From Paraflavitalea devenefica (GTDB taxonomy: Bacteria; Bacteroidota; Bacteroidia; Chitinophagales; Chitinophagaceae), in assembly GCF_011759375.1 (NCBI RefSeq), contig NZ_JAARML010000001.1:558001-622000 (forward strand): DNA of 64,000 nt. Direction: 5' to 3'. A program made the position numbers and the translations under genes. The first letter of the stretch is position 1. Every line of letters starts with the position of its first letter. A model generated the notes under the pieces. The model did not search any database. It had not been told where the DNA came from and saw nothing but the letters and a program-made list of their open reading frames with translations. Below, in pieces: positions 46,121-55,287 of the stretch.

Positions 46121-47695
46121 TTATTTAATCAGCCACATATCTCCGTTAATATCATCCGTGGTGCCACCGAACTGGTTTTTCACAGCTTTTCCCCAATTAT
46201 CGGCATTGGTAGTACGCTCGGAAGTGGGATACTGGAACCGTTTGGGAATACGGCTACTGTTGCCCGTACCCGTACCAGTGTTGAATGCCGGTACACCGGT
46301 TCTTCTCCAGTTATAGTAAGCTTCCCAGCCAGAGTTCTGAAAAAAGGCAAGGTACTTCTGCAACAATATCTGCTGCAGGCCGGTAGCATCGTTACCAGTA
46401 TATTTCACAGTAGCTTGCTGATAATAAGTATTTTCAAAATCAAAGCTGATCGGATAGGTAACGGCATTGAGACTACCGAATGGATATACTTTATTGAAAA
46501 CGCCGGGCGCATCTACCGGTATGGCATAGAAAGCAAGTGATGTTTTAATCCCCTTTTTATACCATTCTTCTGCACTGCCGCCAACCCAGCCTCTGTTAAT
46601 GGCTTCGGCGATATTAAAACACATTTCTGTATACCCCAGTAATATACCCGGCTCTGCGGAATAATTGGCATAATACCGGCTACGGCTACGAAGAGAATAA
46701 TCAGCGGTATCAACACTTGACATCTTGGACGACATGGCTGCCAGGTCCTCGCCTGATGGCGCGCCTACATAAGCAGTGATATCTGCCGGCGTTTTCTTAT
46801 TGGCAGTTAATTGCCTGGTAGCAGGTTCGGCCGTTACAAATGCCCTTGGGTCTTCTAACTGTACCAGCGTATTCAGGTAAGTAGCTGACATATTATACCG
46901 CGTAGCATCAAATCCCAGGTTATCAGGGTTGCTTGGATACTTATTGATGTTGTTATAAACATACTTCAGATCATCCCCTGCACTTGTAAAAATCGGATAC
47001 TTGGCAGCATCACCCAAAATAGCAGCAAATGTTTGCTTCACTTTCAGGTCGGCGTCCGCTTCCTTTTTACTTAAAGCGATCAATACACGCAGCCTGAATA
47101 CATTGATAACACGTTGCCAGGCCTTTTTAGAGCCGAAATAAATATCCCCTTCAATCTTTCCATCGTTCTGTGCAACCAGTGCAGCCATTTCGGTATTGGC
47201 CTCCTCCAGCCATTTGAGTACCTGGATAAAAATATCCTTTTGCGTATTATAGGCAGGAGCTGGTGTACCGGCCCCTTTCAGCGCGTCCTGTAAAGGCAGG
47301 TCTCCTACCAGGTTAGTCATCCTGTAAAAAAACCAGGCACGGAAAAACTTGCCCAATGCATTATAGCCTTTCTGTTCAAACTCACTTATTTTCTTTGCCT
47401 CTTCTTCCATCTTGATCACATTGGTAAGGGTAGAATAATTAAGCCCGGCGCCCGTCCAGTCATAACGCTGATCGCCATAATAATTATAATTACAGCAATC
47501 AAACTGGCACCAGCGGGTAACCAGGCTCCAGGGCCTGTCAGCATTCATATCCGACAAAATTCCTGTCAACACCAATCCCGGAGGAACTGAAGACGGCTTA
47601 TTGGGATTAGAAGCATATTCATCGTATTTCTTTTGACAGCTCCCTGCCGCCAACGCCACCAGGCATATTACTATTATTATATTACTGCGTTTCAT
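46121..47695 (-). CDS. SusD/RagB-family outer-membrane substrate-binding lipoprotein
   Basis: A 524-residue lipoprotein (lipobox AAGSC at about residues 16-20) of the SusD fold: helical TPR-like repeats (ALGKFFRAWFFYRMTNLVGDLPLQDA) and a later C-terminal signature SGWEAYYNWRRTGVPAF. SusD proteins cap the SusC channel and hold the substrate. Ligand unknown; the neighbours suggest a phosphonate-bearing molecule. It follows susC after 22 bases. Confidence 0.93.
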   Translation of the reverse strand: MKRSNIIIVICLVALAAGSCQKKYDEYASNPNKPSSVPPGLVLTGILSDMNADRPWSLVTRWCQFDCCNYNYYGDQRYDWTGAGLNYSTLTNVIKMEEEAKKISEFEQKGYNALGKFFRAWFFYRMTNLVGDLPLQDALKGAGTPAPAYNTQKDIFIQVLKWLEEANTEMAALVAQNDGKIEGDIYFGSKKAWQRVINVFRLRVLIALSKKEADADLKVKQTFAAILGDAAKYPIFTSAGDDLKYVYNNINKYPSNPDNLGFDATRYNMSATYLNTLVQLEDPRAFVTAEPATRQLTANKKTPADITAYVGAPSGEDLAAMSSKMSSVDTADYSLRSRSRYYANYSAEPGILLGYTEMCFNIAEAINRGWVGGSAEEWYKKGIKTSLAFYAIPVDAPGVFNKVYPFGSLNAVTYPISFDFENTYYQQATVKYTGNDATGLQQILLQKYLAFFQNSGWEAYYNWRRTGVPAFNTGTGTGNSSRIPKRFQYPTSERTTNADNWGKAVKNQFGGTTDDINGDMWLIK

Positions 47696-47717
47696 AATTA
47701 TTTATTTCTGTAGTTGG

Positions 47718-50700
47718 TTAAAAGGTAATATTGATATTTATGCCATACCGCTTGGCAGTAGGCGTTTGCAGGCTGGAGCTTCCCTGGCTGCCTGCATACT
47801 GATCAATATCTACATCTTTATACTTTGAGAAGTACAGGAGGTTGCGTCCTACGAGAGAAATGCTGGCCTGTTTCATAAAACTCTTACCCAACACGGCCTG
47901 GGGAACGGTATAAGTAAGTGTTACCTCACGCAGTTTGGCAAAAGTCTTATCAATCAGGTTTGCTTCATTGGTATTGTAGTAAAAGCTGATATAATCCTGC
48001 AGAAAAGTAGGAGTCGTATTGGGCGCATATTGCAGCTTACCATAATTGGTAACATTACCCAGGTTATCAAACTCAATAGCTGTATTGTTACTGATCACTA
48101 CACCTTCTCCTACCCATGATTTCACCCCTTTATAATCCTGGTAACGGGCTTCTCCCATTTTACCCAATACTGTATTAATATGACGGCCGCCACGGTAGGT
48201 CTGCTGCTGGATATAATTGATCATCTTGCCGCCTACACGTCCGTCAAACTGGAAACCAAGTCTGAAGTTTTTATAGCTGACATTATTGATAAAGCTCCAC
48301 ACCCAATCAGGATTGGTATATCCCTGCACCTGCGATACCGGGTTCCGGATAGGACGGCCACCGGCATCATTAATGATCTTACCATCGGGTGTTTTCACAA
48401 AGGCAGAACCCACAAACTTGTCTACACGGTCACCAATTTTAGTATATATGTCCAATTCTTTCTGGTCACCGTAGAATTTAGTGTACACCTCTTTAAAGGT
48501 AGACCAGTTAATCATGGTGTTCCAGGTAAAACCTTTCGCGCTAACAGGCGTTGCATTCAGCGACACTTCCCATCCGGTTTTCCTGGTGGTAATACCATTC
48601 TGCAAAATACCGGTATAACCTGAAGTTTGTGACAAAGGCAATGTAAAGATCCGGGGGCCATCTTTCGTTCTGAAATAAGTTACGTCTATACCTATTTTGT
48701 TATTCAGGAAACGAATATCGGCGCCGGTCTCATAAACAGTGCTGGAAAACGGTTTAATATCCGTGTTGCTTAACAGGCTGGTAAAATAAGCGCCAGGCTG
48801 ATTTTCATATACACGCATTGCATTATAAGCAGCCCAGTTCTCATAGGAAGGACCATCGTAAGTAGAATAATACTCAGTACCATAACCCAGCGGATAACTG
48901 GCCTGTGGAGTGGCGCCAATAGTAGCCTGGGTTAAACCTCCTTTTACATTCGCATAAGACCCACGGATCTTCAGGAAGGAAATAACCTCCGGCAACTGAA
49001 CATAATCACTAAGCACAGTACTTACTGCCGCTGAAGGATAAAAAGATACATTATCATCCACCGGCAAAGTGGAAGACTTATCTACCCGGCCCGTTAAAGA
49101 GATATTAGCATATTTATCAAGCGATACATCCAGGTAGCCATATCCACTTAACACCAACATGTCCGATGCAAAACTAGAAGCCTTGATCGGGTTGCGGCTG
49201 TTGTTAAAATTGTACCAGCCCGGAACATTCAAATAGTCAGTAGTCGTAAAACTGCTATTGTACTTAAAGCTGCGAATATTACCACCTAATGATCCCTTAA
49301 CATCAATATTGCCACGGAGACGGTTGGTATAGGTAGCCAGGAAATCCGTATTATTTTCAAAGAGTGATCTTCTGTCCTCCCGGTAATCACCACGGCCTTC
49401 CTCACGTCCGTAAGGGTGGGCTGAAAAAGGCATCTTCTCGTTCCTGAACAGGTCGTACGTAGTAACCTGTGTACGGGCTATCAATTCAATATTGCGCACC
49501 GGCTCATAAATGAACTTGGCATAACCATTCATATCTGTTTTATAATGCCCCCGCAACCATTCCTTTACCATGAACCAGGGATTATGGTAACGCTGGTACT
49601 CCGCATAAATACTTTGCACGCCTTCTTTATTCGGCTGCCAGTAATTGCGCATCTGGTCTACATCCCAGTCGGCGCCCGCCCAAATAGTGATATTATAAAT
49701 CATGCTATTGGGACCATAATTCACATCGGGGAAATTGGGTGTATATTGACGGTTATAATTCAGGTATCCCTCCATACGCACCTTATCGGAGAAATCATAA
49801 CCGGCAGAAATATTGAAATTGGTGATATTTATTTTCATATTGGGCACATTCGCCTTCTGGTAGCTATGAGAAAGTGAAAAACGCAGGTCATACTTATCAC
49901 CACGGGAAGAGATCGAAATATTATTGGTAGATAGCAATCCTGTTTGCATAAAACGCTTCAGGTTATCCTTACCGCGCGCTACCCAGGGCGTTCCCTGGCG
50001 CACGCCGGTCACCGGATCAACGGGACTGTCATACTGTGGAATAAGCTGACCTTCAAACTTGGGTCCCCACACATCATAGTCACCATCATTGGTGCCACCG
50101 CCTTTACCATCTTTAAAAGCATATTTTCCGTGATCGCCGGGGCCATACTCATCCTGCACCTTGGGGATGGCATTAAAGCCTTTCTCCATCATCGTGCTGG
50201 AATTAAATTCGATGGAAAAGCCGCGTTTATCCCTGGTGCCTCTTTTGGTAGTGATCATAATGGCGCCATTCAGGCCACGGGAACCATACAGGGCAGAAGC
50301 CGTAGCGCCTTTTAATATGGTATAAGATTCGATATCATCCGGACTGATATTCCAGGTATCAGAATTAATGGGTACACCATCTACTACAAACAAACCAATG
50401 CCGCGTCCCCGTAATACCAGTTGCGGGCCAGCCAGCATTTCTGCAGAAGCGCCTACTGTCAGGCCTGCCACCTTACCCACCAGCGAGTTAAGGGGATTGG
50501 GCTCACGCGCTTTTACCAGGTCATCTCCTTTTACCTCCTGCACAGCATACCCCAGCTTCTTCTTGTCTTTTTTAATGCCCAATGCAGTCACTACCACTTC
50601 ATTCAATGCCCTTGCATCCTGGTCAAGCGCTACCTGCATATTATTGCCTTCACTCACGGCTACTTCTTTGGGTAATAAGCCTACTCCGCTAAATACCAGT

Positions 50701-50918
50701 ACATCACCGGTTTTGGCATTAATTAAAAAAGAACCGTCGGCAGTAGTGGAAGTACCGGTAGTAGATCCTTTAACAAATACCGATACTCCCTGCACGGGAG
50801 TTTGATCTTTGACTGAAATAACTTTTCCGGAAACCGGTTTTTGCGCAAGAGAAAGCAATGGTAAGGCCAATAACAGGCATGCCGTTACCACCCTTGTGAT
50901 AAGGTAGCATTTACTCAT
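47718..50918 (-). CDS. SusC/RagA-family TonB-dependent outer-membrane transporter
   Basis: A 1066-residue transporter: signal peptide, CarboxypepD-regulatory-like domain (GKVISVKDQTPVQGVSVFVKG), TonB-plug (LNEVVVTALGIKKDKKKLGYAVQEV, then VDGVPINSD, a typical SusC plug signature), and a 22-strand barrel ending KRYGININITF with the final Phe. It imports large substrates with the SusD partner encoded next. The 14-bp inverted repeat upstream is its candidate operator. Confidence 0.95.
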   Translation of the reverse strand: MSKCYLITRVVTACLLLALPLLSLAQKPVSGKVISVKDQTPVQGVSVFVKGSTTGTSTTADGSFLINAKTGDVLVFSGVGLLPKEVAVSEGNNMQVALDQDARALNEVVVTALGIKKDKKKLGYAVQEVKGDDLVKAREPNPLNSLVGKVAGLTVGASAEMLAGPQLVLRGRGIGLFVVDGVPINSDTWNISPDDIESYTILKGATASALYGSRGLNGAIMITTKRGTRDKRGFSIEFNSSTMMEKGFNAIPKVQDEYGPGDHGKYAFKDGKGGGTNDGDYDVWGPKFEGQLIPQYDSPVDPVTGVRQGTPWVARGKDNLKRFMQTGLLSTNNISISSRGDKYDLRFSLSHSYQKANVPNMKINITNFNISAGYDFSDKVRMEGYLNYNRQYTPNFPDVNYGPNSMIYNITIWAGADWDVDQMRNYWQPNKEGVQSIYAEYQRYHNPWFMVKEWLRGHYKTDMNGYAKFIYEPVRNIELIARTQVTTYDLFRNEKMPFSAHPYGREEGRGDYREDRRSLFENNTDFLATYTNRLRGNIDVKGSLGGNIRSFKYNSSFTTTDYLNVPGWYNFNNSRNPIKASSFASDMLVLSGYGYLDVSLDKYANISLTGRVDKSSTLPVDDNVSFYPSAAVSTVLSDYVQLPEVISFLKIRGSYANVKGGLTQATIGATPQASYPLGYGTEYYSTYDGPSYENWAAYNAMRVYENQPGAYFTSLLSNTDIKPFSSTVYETGADIRFLNNKIGIDVTYFRTKDGPRIFTLPLSQTSGYTGILQNGITTRKTGWEVSLNATPVSAKGFTWNTMINWSTFKEVYTKFYGDQKELDIYTKIGDRVDKFVGSAFVKTPDGKIINDAGGRPIRNPVSQVQGYTNPDWVWSFINNVSYKNFRLGFQFDGRVGGKMINYIQQQTYRGGRHINTVLGKMGEARYQDYKGVKSWVGEGVVISNNTAIEFDNLGNVTNYGKLQYAPNTTPTFLQDYISFYYNTNEANLIDKTFAKLREVTLTYTVPQAVLGKSFMKQASISLVGRNLLYFSKYKDVDIDQYAGSQGSSSLQTPTAKRYGININITF

Positions 50919-51018
50919 AATAACAGTTTTTGAAAGAGAAAGTGAAGTAAAAATTGTGACCCGAAATTAGAAGGTCAGTGTAAAGGAATAGTTATGGAGA
51001 CTTTAACAAAGCATTAAT

Positions 51019-51058
51019 TGTTTATAAATACTAAATGACTGTTCAGTATTTATAAACA
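51019..51058. promoter_or_regulatory. Perfect 14-bp inverted repeat, candidate operator of the phosphonate locus
   Basis: TGTTTATAAATACT at 51019-51032 is matched by its exact reverse complement at 51045-51058, with a 12-base spacer. It lies between the XRE-cupin regulator and susC, about 100 bases upstream of the susC start. AT-rich arms and the lack of a U-run make it an operator rather than a terminator. Likely regulator: the adjacent gene (inference). Confidence 0.6.
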
Positions 51059-51083
51059 CGTGTATACTTAATAGGTAACGGCT

Positions 51084-51653
51084 CTAAAACAAATAGATCA
51101 CCAGGATGGCTGCTTCTGTATTACCAATATTGCGCAGCCGGTGCTTGGCCCGTCCATCAAAAAATAAAGTATCGCCGGCATGGAGCTCAAACTTTTCTTT
51201 TTCAATATAATACTCAATACTGCCTTTCAATACATGTTTGCATTCAAAGGCATCTGTTTGTATCATCTGCTTGCGGGCAGCTCCCTTCTTCAATTCCAGT
51301 ATGGCAATATCAACAGCCTGCGCTGCAATACTTTTGGTAAGGACACGCTTATAGGAAAATCCCTTAACAGGTTCCTTTTCAAAAGGCTTCTCTTCTCCTT
51401 TACGTATTATTAATACATGCCCGTTTGTAAAATGCTCATGCATATCCTCAAAAAAGCTTTTGAGGTCTTCTCCCAATGAGTGAATAAGATTAAATAAAAC
51501 AGGGAGGGAGGGAACCGTACGGTTATTTTCTATCTGGGAAATAAGTCCTTTCGTAACACCGGCCCTGTTGGCCAGCTCTTCCAGGGTAATATTCTTTTGG
51601 GTACGCTTTGCTTTGATCTTTTCTCCGATTAATAATATCAGGTCTTCCTGCAT
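51084..51653 (-). CDS. XRE-family transcriptional regulator with C-terminal cupin
   Basis: A 189-residue regulator: XRE helix-turn-helix at residues about 8-60 (TLEELANRAGVTKGLISQIENNRTVPSLPVLFNLIHSLG) and a cupin domain at about 110-185 (GSIEYYIEKEKFELHAGDTLFFDGRAKHRLRNIG). The cupin usually binds a small-molecule ligand. It is encoded just upstream of susC on the same strand, so it is the most likely controller of the locus. Confidence 0.9.
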   Translation of the reverse strand: MQEDLILLIGEKIKAKRTQKNITLEELANRAGVTKGLISQIENNRTVPSLPVLFNLIHSLGEDLKSFFEDMHEHFTNGHVLIIRKGEEKPFEKEPVKGFSYKRVLTKSIAAQAVDIAILELKKGAARKQMIQTDAFECKHVLKGSIEYYIEKEKFELHAGDTLFFDGRAKHRLRNIGNTEAAILVIYLF

Positions 51654-51832
51654 GGCTAAGGGGATACATTTAAGTAGAACACAATATTAGATAAAATATA
51701 AAACCAGTTGCTCCTGAATACATCAGTTTCCCATTAAACAGTCGTTAAAAGCGGCTCGTTTGTTAATATTCTGTTCACATTTACGACACAATTACTTAAC
51801 GGCTACTTAAGATACTGGTAATGCTCGCATTG

Positions 51833-51840
51833 TAAATTTG
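51833..51840 (+). promoter_or_regulatory. -7 box TAAATTTG for the metallophosphoesterase
   Basis: TAnnTTTG match ending 15 bases before the ATG at 51856. The longer frame starts inside it with a TTG and is rejected. Confidence 0.55.
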
Positions 51841-51855
51841 CAAAACCCAAACTCC

Positions 51856-52689
51856 ATGGAAAAACGTCCGGTAGACGTGGTGGTTATATCCGATGTACAC
51901 CTGGGAACTTATGGTTGTCGTGCCCGGGAACTGGTAGCGTACCTTAAAAGTATAGCACCCAACATCCTTATCCTCAATGGTGACATCATTGATGGCTGGC
52001 AGTTCTCCAAGCGTTATTTCCCCTCCACCCACATGGCCGTTATCAAGGAAATACTCAACCTCATGACCAAGGGCACCCGTGTTTTTTATATCACCGGTAA
52101 CCATGATGAGCTCCTGCGCAAGTATGCCGACTTCCAGCTTAGCAATTTTACTCTTACCGATAAACTGGTGCTGGAAATAGACAACAAAATGACCTGGATC
52201 TTCCATGGTGATGTCTTCGACAACACCACCCATGGCGCCGCCAAATTCATTGCCAAACTCGGCAGTAACGGCTATGGCATGCTGATCCTCTTCAATCGCT
52301 TTGTAAACTTTATCCTCAAATCCCTGGGACGCGAAAAACTATCCATCTCCAAAAAAGTAATGGCAGAGGTAAACAAAATGGCCAAGATCGACAACTTTGA
52401 AATGATCGCTGCCGAACTGGCCATTGAAAAGAAATATGATTACGTGATCTGTGGCCATATCCACCAGCCGCAAAAAAGGATCATAGAAAATGAACAGGGA
52501 AAAGTTACCTACCTCAATTCCGGCGATTGGGTAGAACACCTTACCGCGCTTGAATACAGCCACAACGAGTGGAAAATATTTGAATACGACGAAAAGGACT
52601 TCCAGCACGTCCCGGCTACAGACATGAGCAGGAAAGTAAATGTGGTAACGGACGAGATCAGCTTCTACATTAACTCATTAGCTATATAA
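51856..52689 (+). CDS. LpxH-like calcineurin-type metallophosphoesterase
   Basis: A 277-residue enzyme with the full metal-site series: ISDVHLG (DxH), LNGDIIDGW (GD), TGNHDE (GNHD), FHGDVFD and CGHIHQP (GHxH). It resembles UDP-2,3-diacylglucosamine hydrolase-type proteins, but the substrate is not proven. It is followed 54 bases later by a glycosyltransferase gene on the same strand. The start is at MEKRPVDVV (51856). Confidence 0.85.
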   Translation: MEKRPVDVVVISDVHLGTYGCRARELVAYLKSIAPNILILNGDIIDGWQFSKRYFPSTHMAVIKEILNLMTKGTRVFYITGNHDELLRKYADFQLSNFTLTDKLVLEIDNKMTWIFHGDVFDNTTHGAAKFIAKLGSNGYGMLILFNRFVNFILKSLGREKLSISKKVMAEVNKMAKIDNFEMIAAELAIEKKYDYVICGHIHQPQKRIIENEQGKVTYLNSGDWVEHLTALEYSHNEWKIFEYDEKDFQHVPATDMSRKVNVVTDEISFYINSLAI

Positions 52690-52743
52690 AAACTTTTATT
52701 TCACTATACTCAAAAAAACAGGGCAGAGCATCTGACAAGACAC

Positions 52744-53778
52744 ATGAAAATACTTTACGCTATACAGGCAACAGGCAATGGGCATATCAGCCGGGCGATG
52801 GAACTATTGCCCTTTCTGCAGAAATTCGGCAACGTAGATATCTTTCTCAGCGGGGCCAACAGTACCCTTACCCTCAATGCACCTATTAAATACAGAAGCA
52901 ATGGCTTAAGCCTTTTCTATACCTGCAAAGGCTCCCTCGATTACTGGAAGCTCACCAGCAGGATATCCCCCCTCCGGATCATGAAAGAAGCCAGGGACCT
53001 GCCGGTAGAAAAGTACGACCTGGTCCTAAACGATTTTGAATGCATCACTTCCATTGCCTGCGCCCGCAAAAAAGTGCCTTCGGTCAACTTTGGCCACCAG
53101 GCCAGCTTCATGTCGGCTAAAACACCGCGCCCTGAAAAACCCAATAAAATAGGAGAGTGGATCCTTACAAACTATGCAAGAGCTTCACAGTACATAGGAT
53201 TACATTTTGAATCCTACGATGATTTCATCTTCTCCCCTGTTATCAAGTCAGAAATACTGCAAGCGGAGCCAACCAATGATGGGCACATCACGGTTTACCT
53301 GCCTTCTTATTGCGACAATGAATTATTGGCCTTGCTGGCGCCCTTTAAAGATCACCGCTTTGAAGTATTCTCCCGGCAAACCACTGCCCGGAAAACAGTA
53401 GGGAACATTACCCTCACGCCGGTAGATAAAGATATTTTCAACCGCAGCCTGATCACCTGTCATGGCATCGTCTGCGGCGCCGGCTTTGAAACACCGGCAG
53501 AGGCTTTATACCTGAAGAAAAAAATGATTGCCATCCCTATCAAGGGTCAATATGAGCAGCAATGCAATGCAGCAGCCCTGAAAAAAATAGGCATCAAAAC
53601 GCTCGACAACCTCGATGATGACTTCACCGATACCTTTAACAACTGGGTAAACGATCCTGTTACCCCTACAGTTAATTATCAATACTCCACAGAGGCCATC
53701 ATCAACATCCTTATGTATCGTTGCTCGGACCTGAAATATAAGCTGGATATTCCTTATCCTGAGCTGGTGTTCAATTAA
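52744..53778 (+). CDS. GT-B fold glycosyltransferase-like protein (TIGR00661-like)
   Basis: A 344-residue protein starting MKILYAIQATGNGHISRAMEL, the conserved start of an uncharacterised GT-B family (MJ1255 type), with a later CHGIVCGAGFETPAEALYLKKKMIAIPIKGQYEQQCNA, the nucleotide-sugar binding region of the MurG-like GT1 fold. Donor and acceptor are unknown. It is paired with the metallophosphoesterase upstream. Confidence 0.82.
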   Translation: MKILYAIQATGNGHISRAMELLPFLQKFGNVDIFLSGANSTLTLNAPIKYRSNGLSLFYTCKGSLDYWKLTSRISPLRIMKEARDLPVEKYDLVLNDFECITSIACARKKVPSVNFGHQASFMSAKTPRPEKPNKIGEWILTNYARASQYIGLHFESYDDFIFSPVIKSEILQAEPTNDGHITVYLPSYCDNELLALLAPFKDHRFEVFSRQTTARKTVGNITLTPVDKDIFNRSLITCHGIVCGAGFETPAEALYLKKKMIAIPIKGQYEQQCNAAALKKIGIKTLDNLDDDFTDTFNNWVNDPVTPTVNYQYSTEAIINILMYRCSDLKYKLDIPYPELVFN

Positions 53779-53805
53779 ACAGATTCCATTTCTCCTGTCC
53801 ATAAA

Positions 53806-53837
53806 AAAAGTCGTACATAATTACGTGTACGACTTTT
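53806..53837. terminator. Bidirectional terminator after the glycosyltransferase
   Basis: AAAAGTCGTAC at 53806-53816 pairs perfectly with 53827-53837, with U-runs in both directions. It serves the convergent genes at 52744 and 53863. Confidence 0.75.
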
Positions 53838-53862
53838 CTGTTCTGATCTCATAACACTGATT

Positions 53863-54054
53863 TTAGCGGTGGTACGCAACAAGAGAAGTGTCTTTCTTAG
53901 TAGTGTCCTTCTTCTTTTTGTCTTTCTTGGTAGTGTCCTGGAAATTGGCAGAACATCCATCTTCTGAAACAGGTGTTACTTTGTGATCTGCACCAATGGC
54001 GCTCATAGACACGGTTACAACCAATGCCAGTACTGCTGTGAGTAGCGTTTTCAT
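53863..54054 (-). CDS. Small secreted Lys/Asp/Thr-rich protein
   Basis: A 63-residue protein with a clear signal peptide (LLTAVLALVVTVSMSAIGA) and a mature region of about 40 residues ending in a charged repeat of KKD/TTKKD type. No domain recognised. Such short proteins are common in Chitinophagaceae; function unknown. Confidence 0.65.
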   Translation of the reverse strand: MKTLLTAVLALVVTVSMSAIGADHKVTPVSEDGCSANFQDTTKKDKKKKDTTKKDTSLVAYHR

Positions 54055-54261
54055 AGATTAATCTTTAAAAAAATTAGACAATTAAGTGTTGGATAACCTT
54101 AATCAAGCACCGTACCAGAAATATTTTTTATATCTTTTAAACACAATTCGTTAGCGTTTATGCATGCATGATAAAAGGTGGCAAATCCCCAAATTGAGGA
54201 AGAATCACATCAAAAATTGGCTGCTACTAAAACAATGCCCGGCCTTTTTAAGGGTATATTA

Positions 54262-54300
54262 AAAAAATAAAAAAAGCCGTCACGATAGAAATCGAACGGC
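54262..54300 (-). terminator. Hairpin terminator, copy 1 of a repeated element
   Basis: GCCGT/ACGGC with CGAT/ATCG inside (54276-54300), then an A-run (U-run on the minus strand). The same hairpin recurs at 56334 and 57388. Confidence 0.65.
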
Positions 54301-54355
54301 GTCAGTCACATGAGAGTATTCCTCTCACTTATAAATAGTTGTAGTGATCAGATTG
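54265..54355 (-). ncRNA. Candidate small RNA, copy 1
   Basis: A TACCTTTG box at 54362-54369 precedes about 80 bases with a small 5' hairpin (GTGAGAG...CTCTCA) and the terminator hairpin. The stretch has no coding frame. The core TCTCATGTGACT-hairpin-U-run is shared with copy 3. Expression is not shown. Confidence 0.4.
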
Positions 54356-54361
54356 GAACAA

Positions 54362-54369
54362 CAAAGGTA
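54362..54369 (-). promoter_or_regulatory. -7 box TACCTTTG of candidate small RNA 1
   Basis: Exact TAnnTTTG match with no gene downstream other than the small hairpin transcript. Confidence 0.4.
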
Positions 54370-54432
54370 AGCCGCGACCTGCTTATCACACACAAAAGGG
54401 AGAACTATTTCATTTCATGATAAATATGAATG

Positions 54433-54543
54433 TTAGTAAACATATTTCTTGAGTAAAAGAAGACCGGATAACAGGCCCATTGCTCCAAAAACTTCACAAT
54501 ACCACATATACGAACACGTATAATTACGAAACAAGATAAGCAT
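54433..54543 (-). CDS. Possible 36-residue membrane miniprotein
   Basis: The frame encodes a short polar start, a hydrophobic helix (VFGAMGLLSGLLLL) and a basic end (KKYVY). It lies 51 bases after the stop of the hypothetical gene at 54595. No ribosome-binding site is obvious, so this is tentative. Confidence 0.3.
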   Translation of the reverse strand: MLILFRNYTCSYMWYCEVFGAMGLLSGLLLLKKYVY

Positions 54544-54594
54544 GGGTGTTACATTCTACCAAGGCGCTGGGGTATTTGGGTACTGCCGGATTTT

Positions 54595-55287
54595 TCAGGC
54601 CACGCATTTCTCTGGCGGCTTTAATTTAACAGCTTGCCTTTTTCGCCAGCGTTCTGCCTCCTTCGCTAAGGTTTCGGCGGCCAGGTCTTCCTGTTTCCGT
54701 TCCTTGCGCTTTTGTTCTTCCAACCATTGGAGTTTTTTCTCACGGGCTATACGTTTGCGTTCCTTTTCCAGCAGTTCGGCGGTATTATCATAACTGCTTT
54801 TCCAGTGTTTACGGCCAATGAGGCGGCGATAGCGTCTGCATTTGGTGTTGCCTGTGCGGTGTTTGATGCGGGTTTTATAGTCTTTTTTGCGCCTGAAGGG
54901 TTGTTTCTTACGGCCTGTTTGGAGAGGAATGCCTGTTTCTTTCTGGTAGAGTACCCAGTATTGTACATAAGTTTCCCACAGGTAGTCGTAGGCATCCTGG
55001 GGAGTAGAACCATTGTTGAGCATGGTCATAGCCTCACCCGTGAAGTCGCGGAACATCCAGAACTGGCGCCAGTGGATGGGTAGGTCGCTGTAGATGGAAG
55101 AGGCGATCTTAGAGGCGGTTACCAGTCTATCGGCATAGAGCCTTGTTTTCTGAAAAGCAGCATATGTCAACACCTTTTCCCTGGTAAGGCGGCTTTTTTT
55201 GCGCACGTAGTATTTACCTTCCATTTTGTAGAAGGTGAGGTCATCCCAGGTGCATTCAAAAAATAAGGGTCCACACTGTTTGGCCAT
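54595..55287 (-). CDS. Hypothetical basic protein, distant relative of a repeated Bacteroidota family
   Basis: A 230-residue protein. Its first ~70 residues (MAKQCGPLFFECTWDDLTFYKMEG, then AFQKTRLYADRLVTASKIA) follow the pattern of a Bacteroidota family that starts MAKQ-GxxxxxGTxGDxTFYK and has DPAFxRTREN. The C-terminal half is very basic and then forms a Lys/Glu/Arg-rich coiled coil. It may bind nucleic acid; function unknown. Confidence 0.75.
   Translation of the reverse strand: MAKQCGPLFFECTWDDLTFYKMEGKYYVRKKSRLTREKVLTYAAFQKTRLYADRLVTASKIASSIYSDLPIHWRQFWMFRDFTGEAMTMLNNGSTPQDAYDYLWETYVQYWVLYQKETGIPLQTGRKKQPFRRKKDYKTRIKHRTGNTKCRRYRRLIGRKHWKSSYDNTAELLEKERKRIAREKKLQWLEEQKRKERKQEDLAAETLAKEAERWRKRQAVKLKPPEKCVA

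Noticed and set aside
45963..46316. 117-codon plus-strand frame opposite the susD end
   Set aside because: No family pattern, and half overlaps the susD coding region.
51019..51058. 14-bp inverted repeat read as a terminator
   Set aside because: The arms are AT-rich and no U-run follows on either strand; operator fits better.
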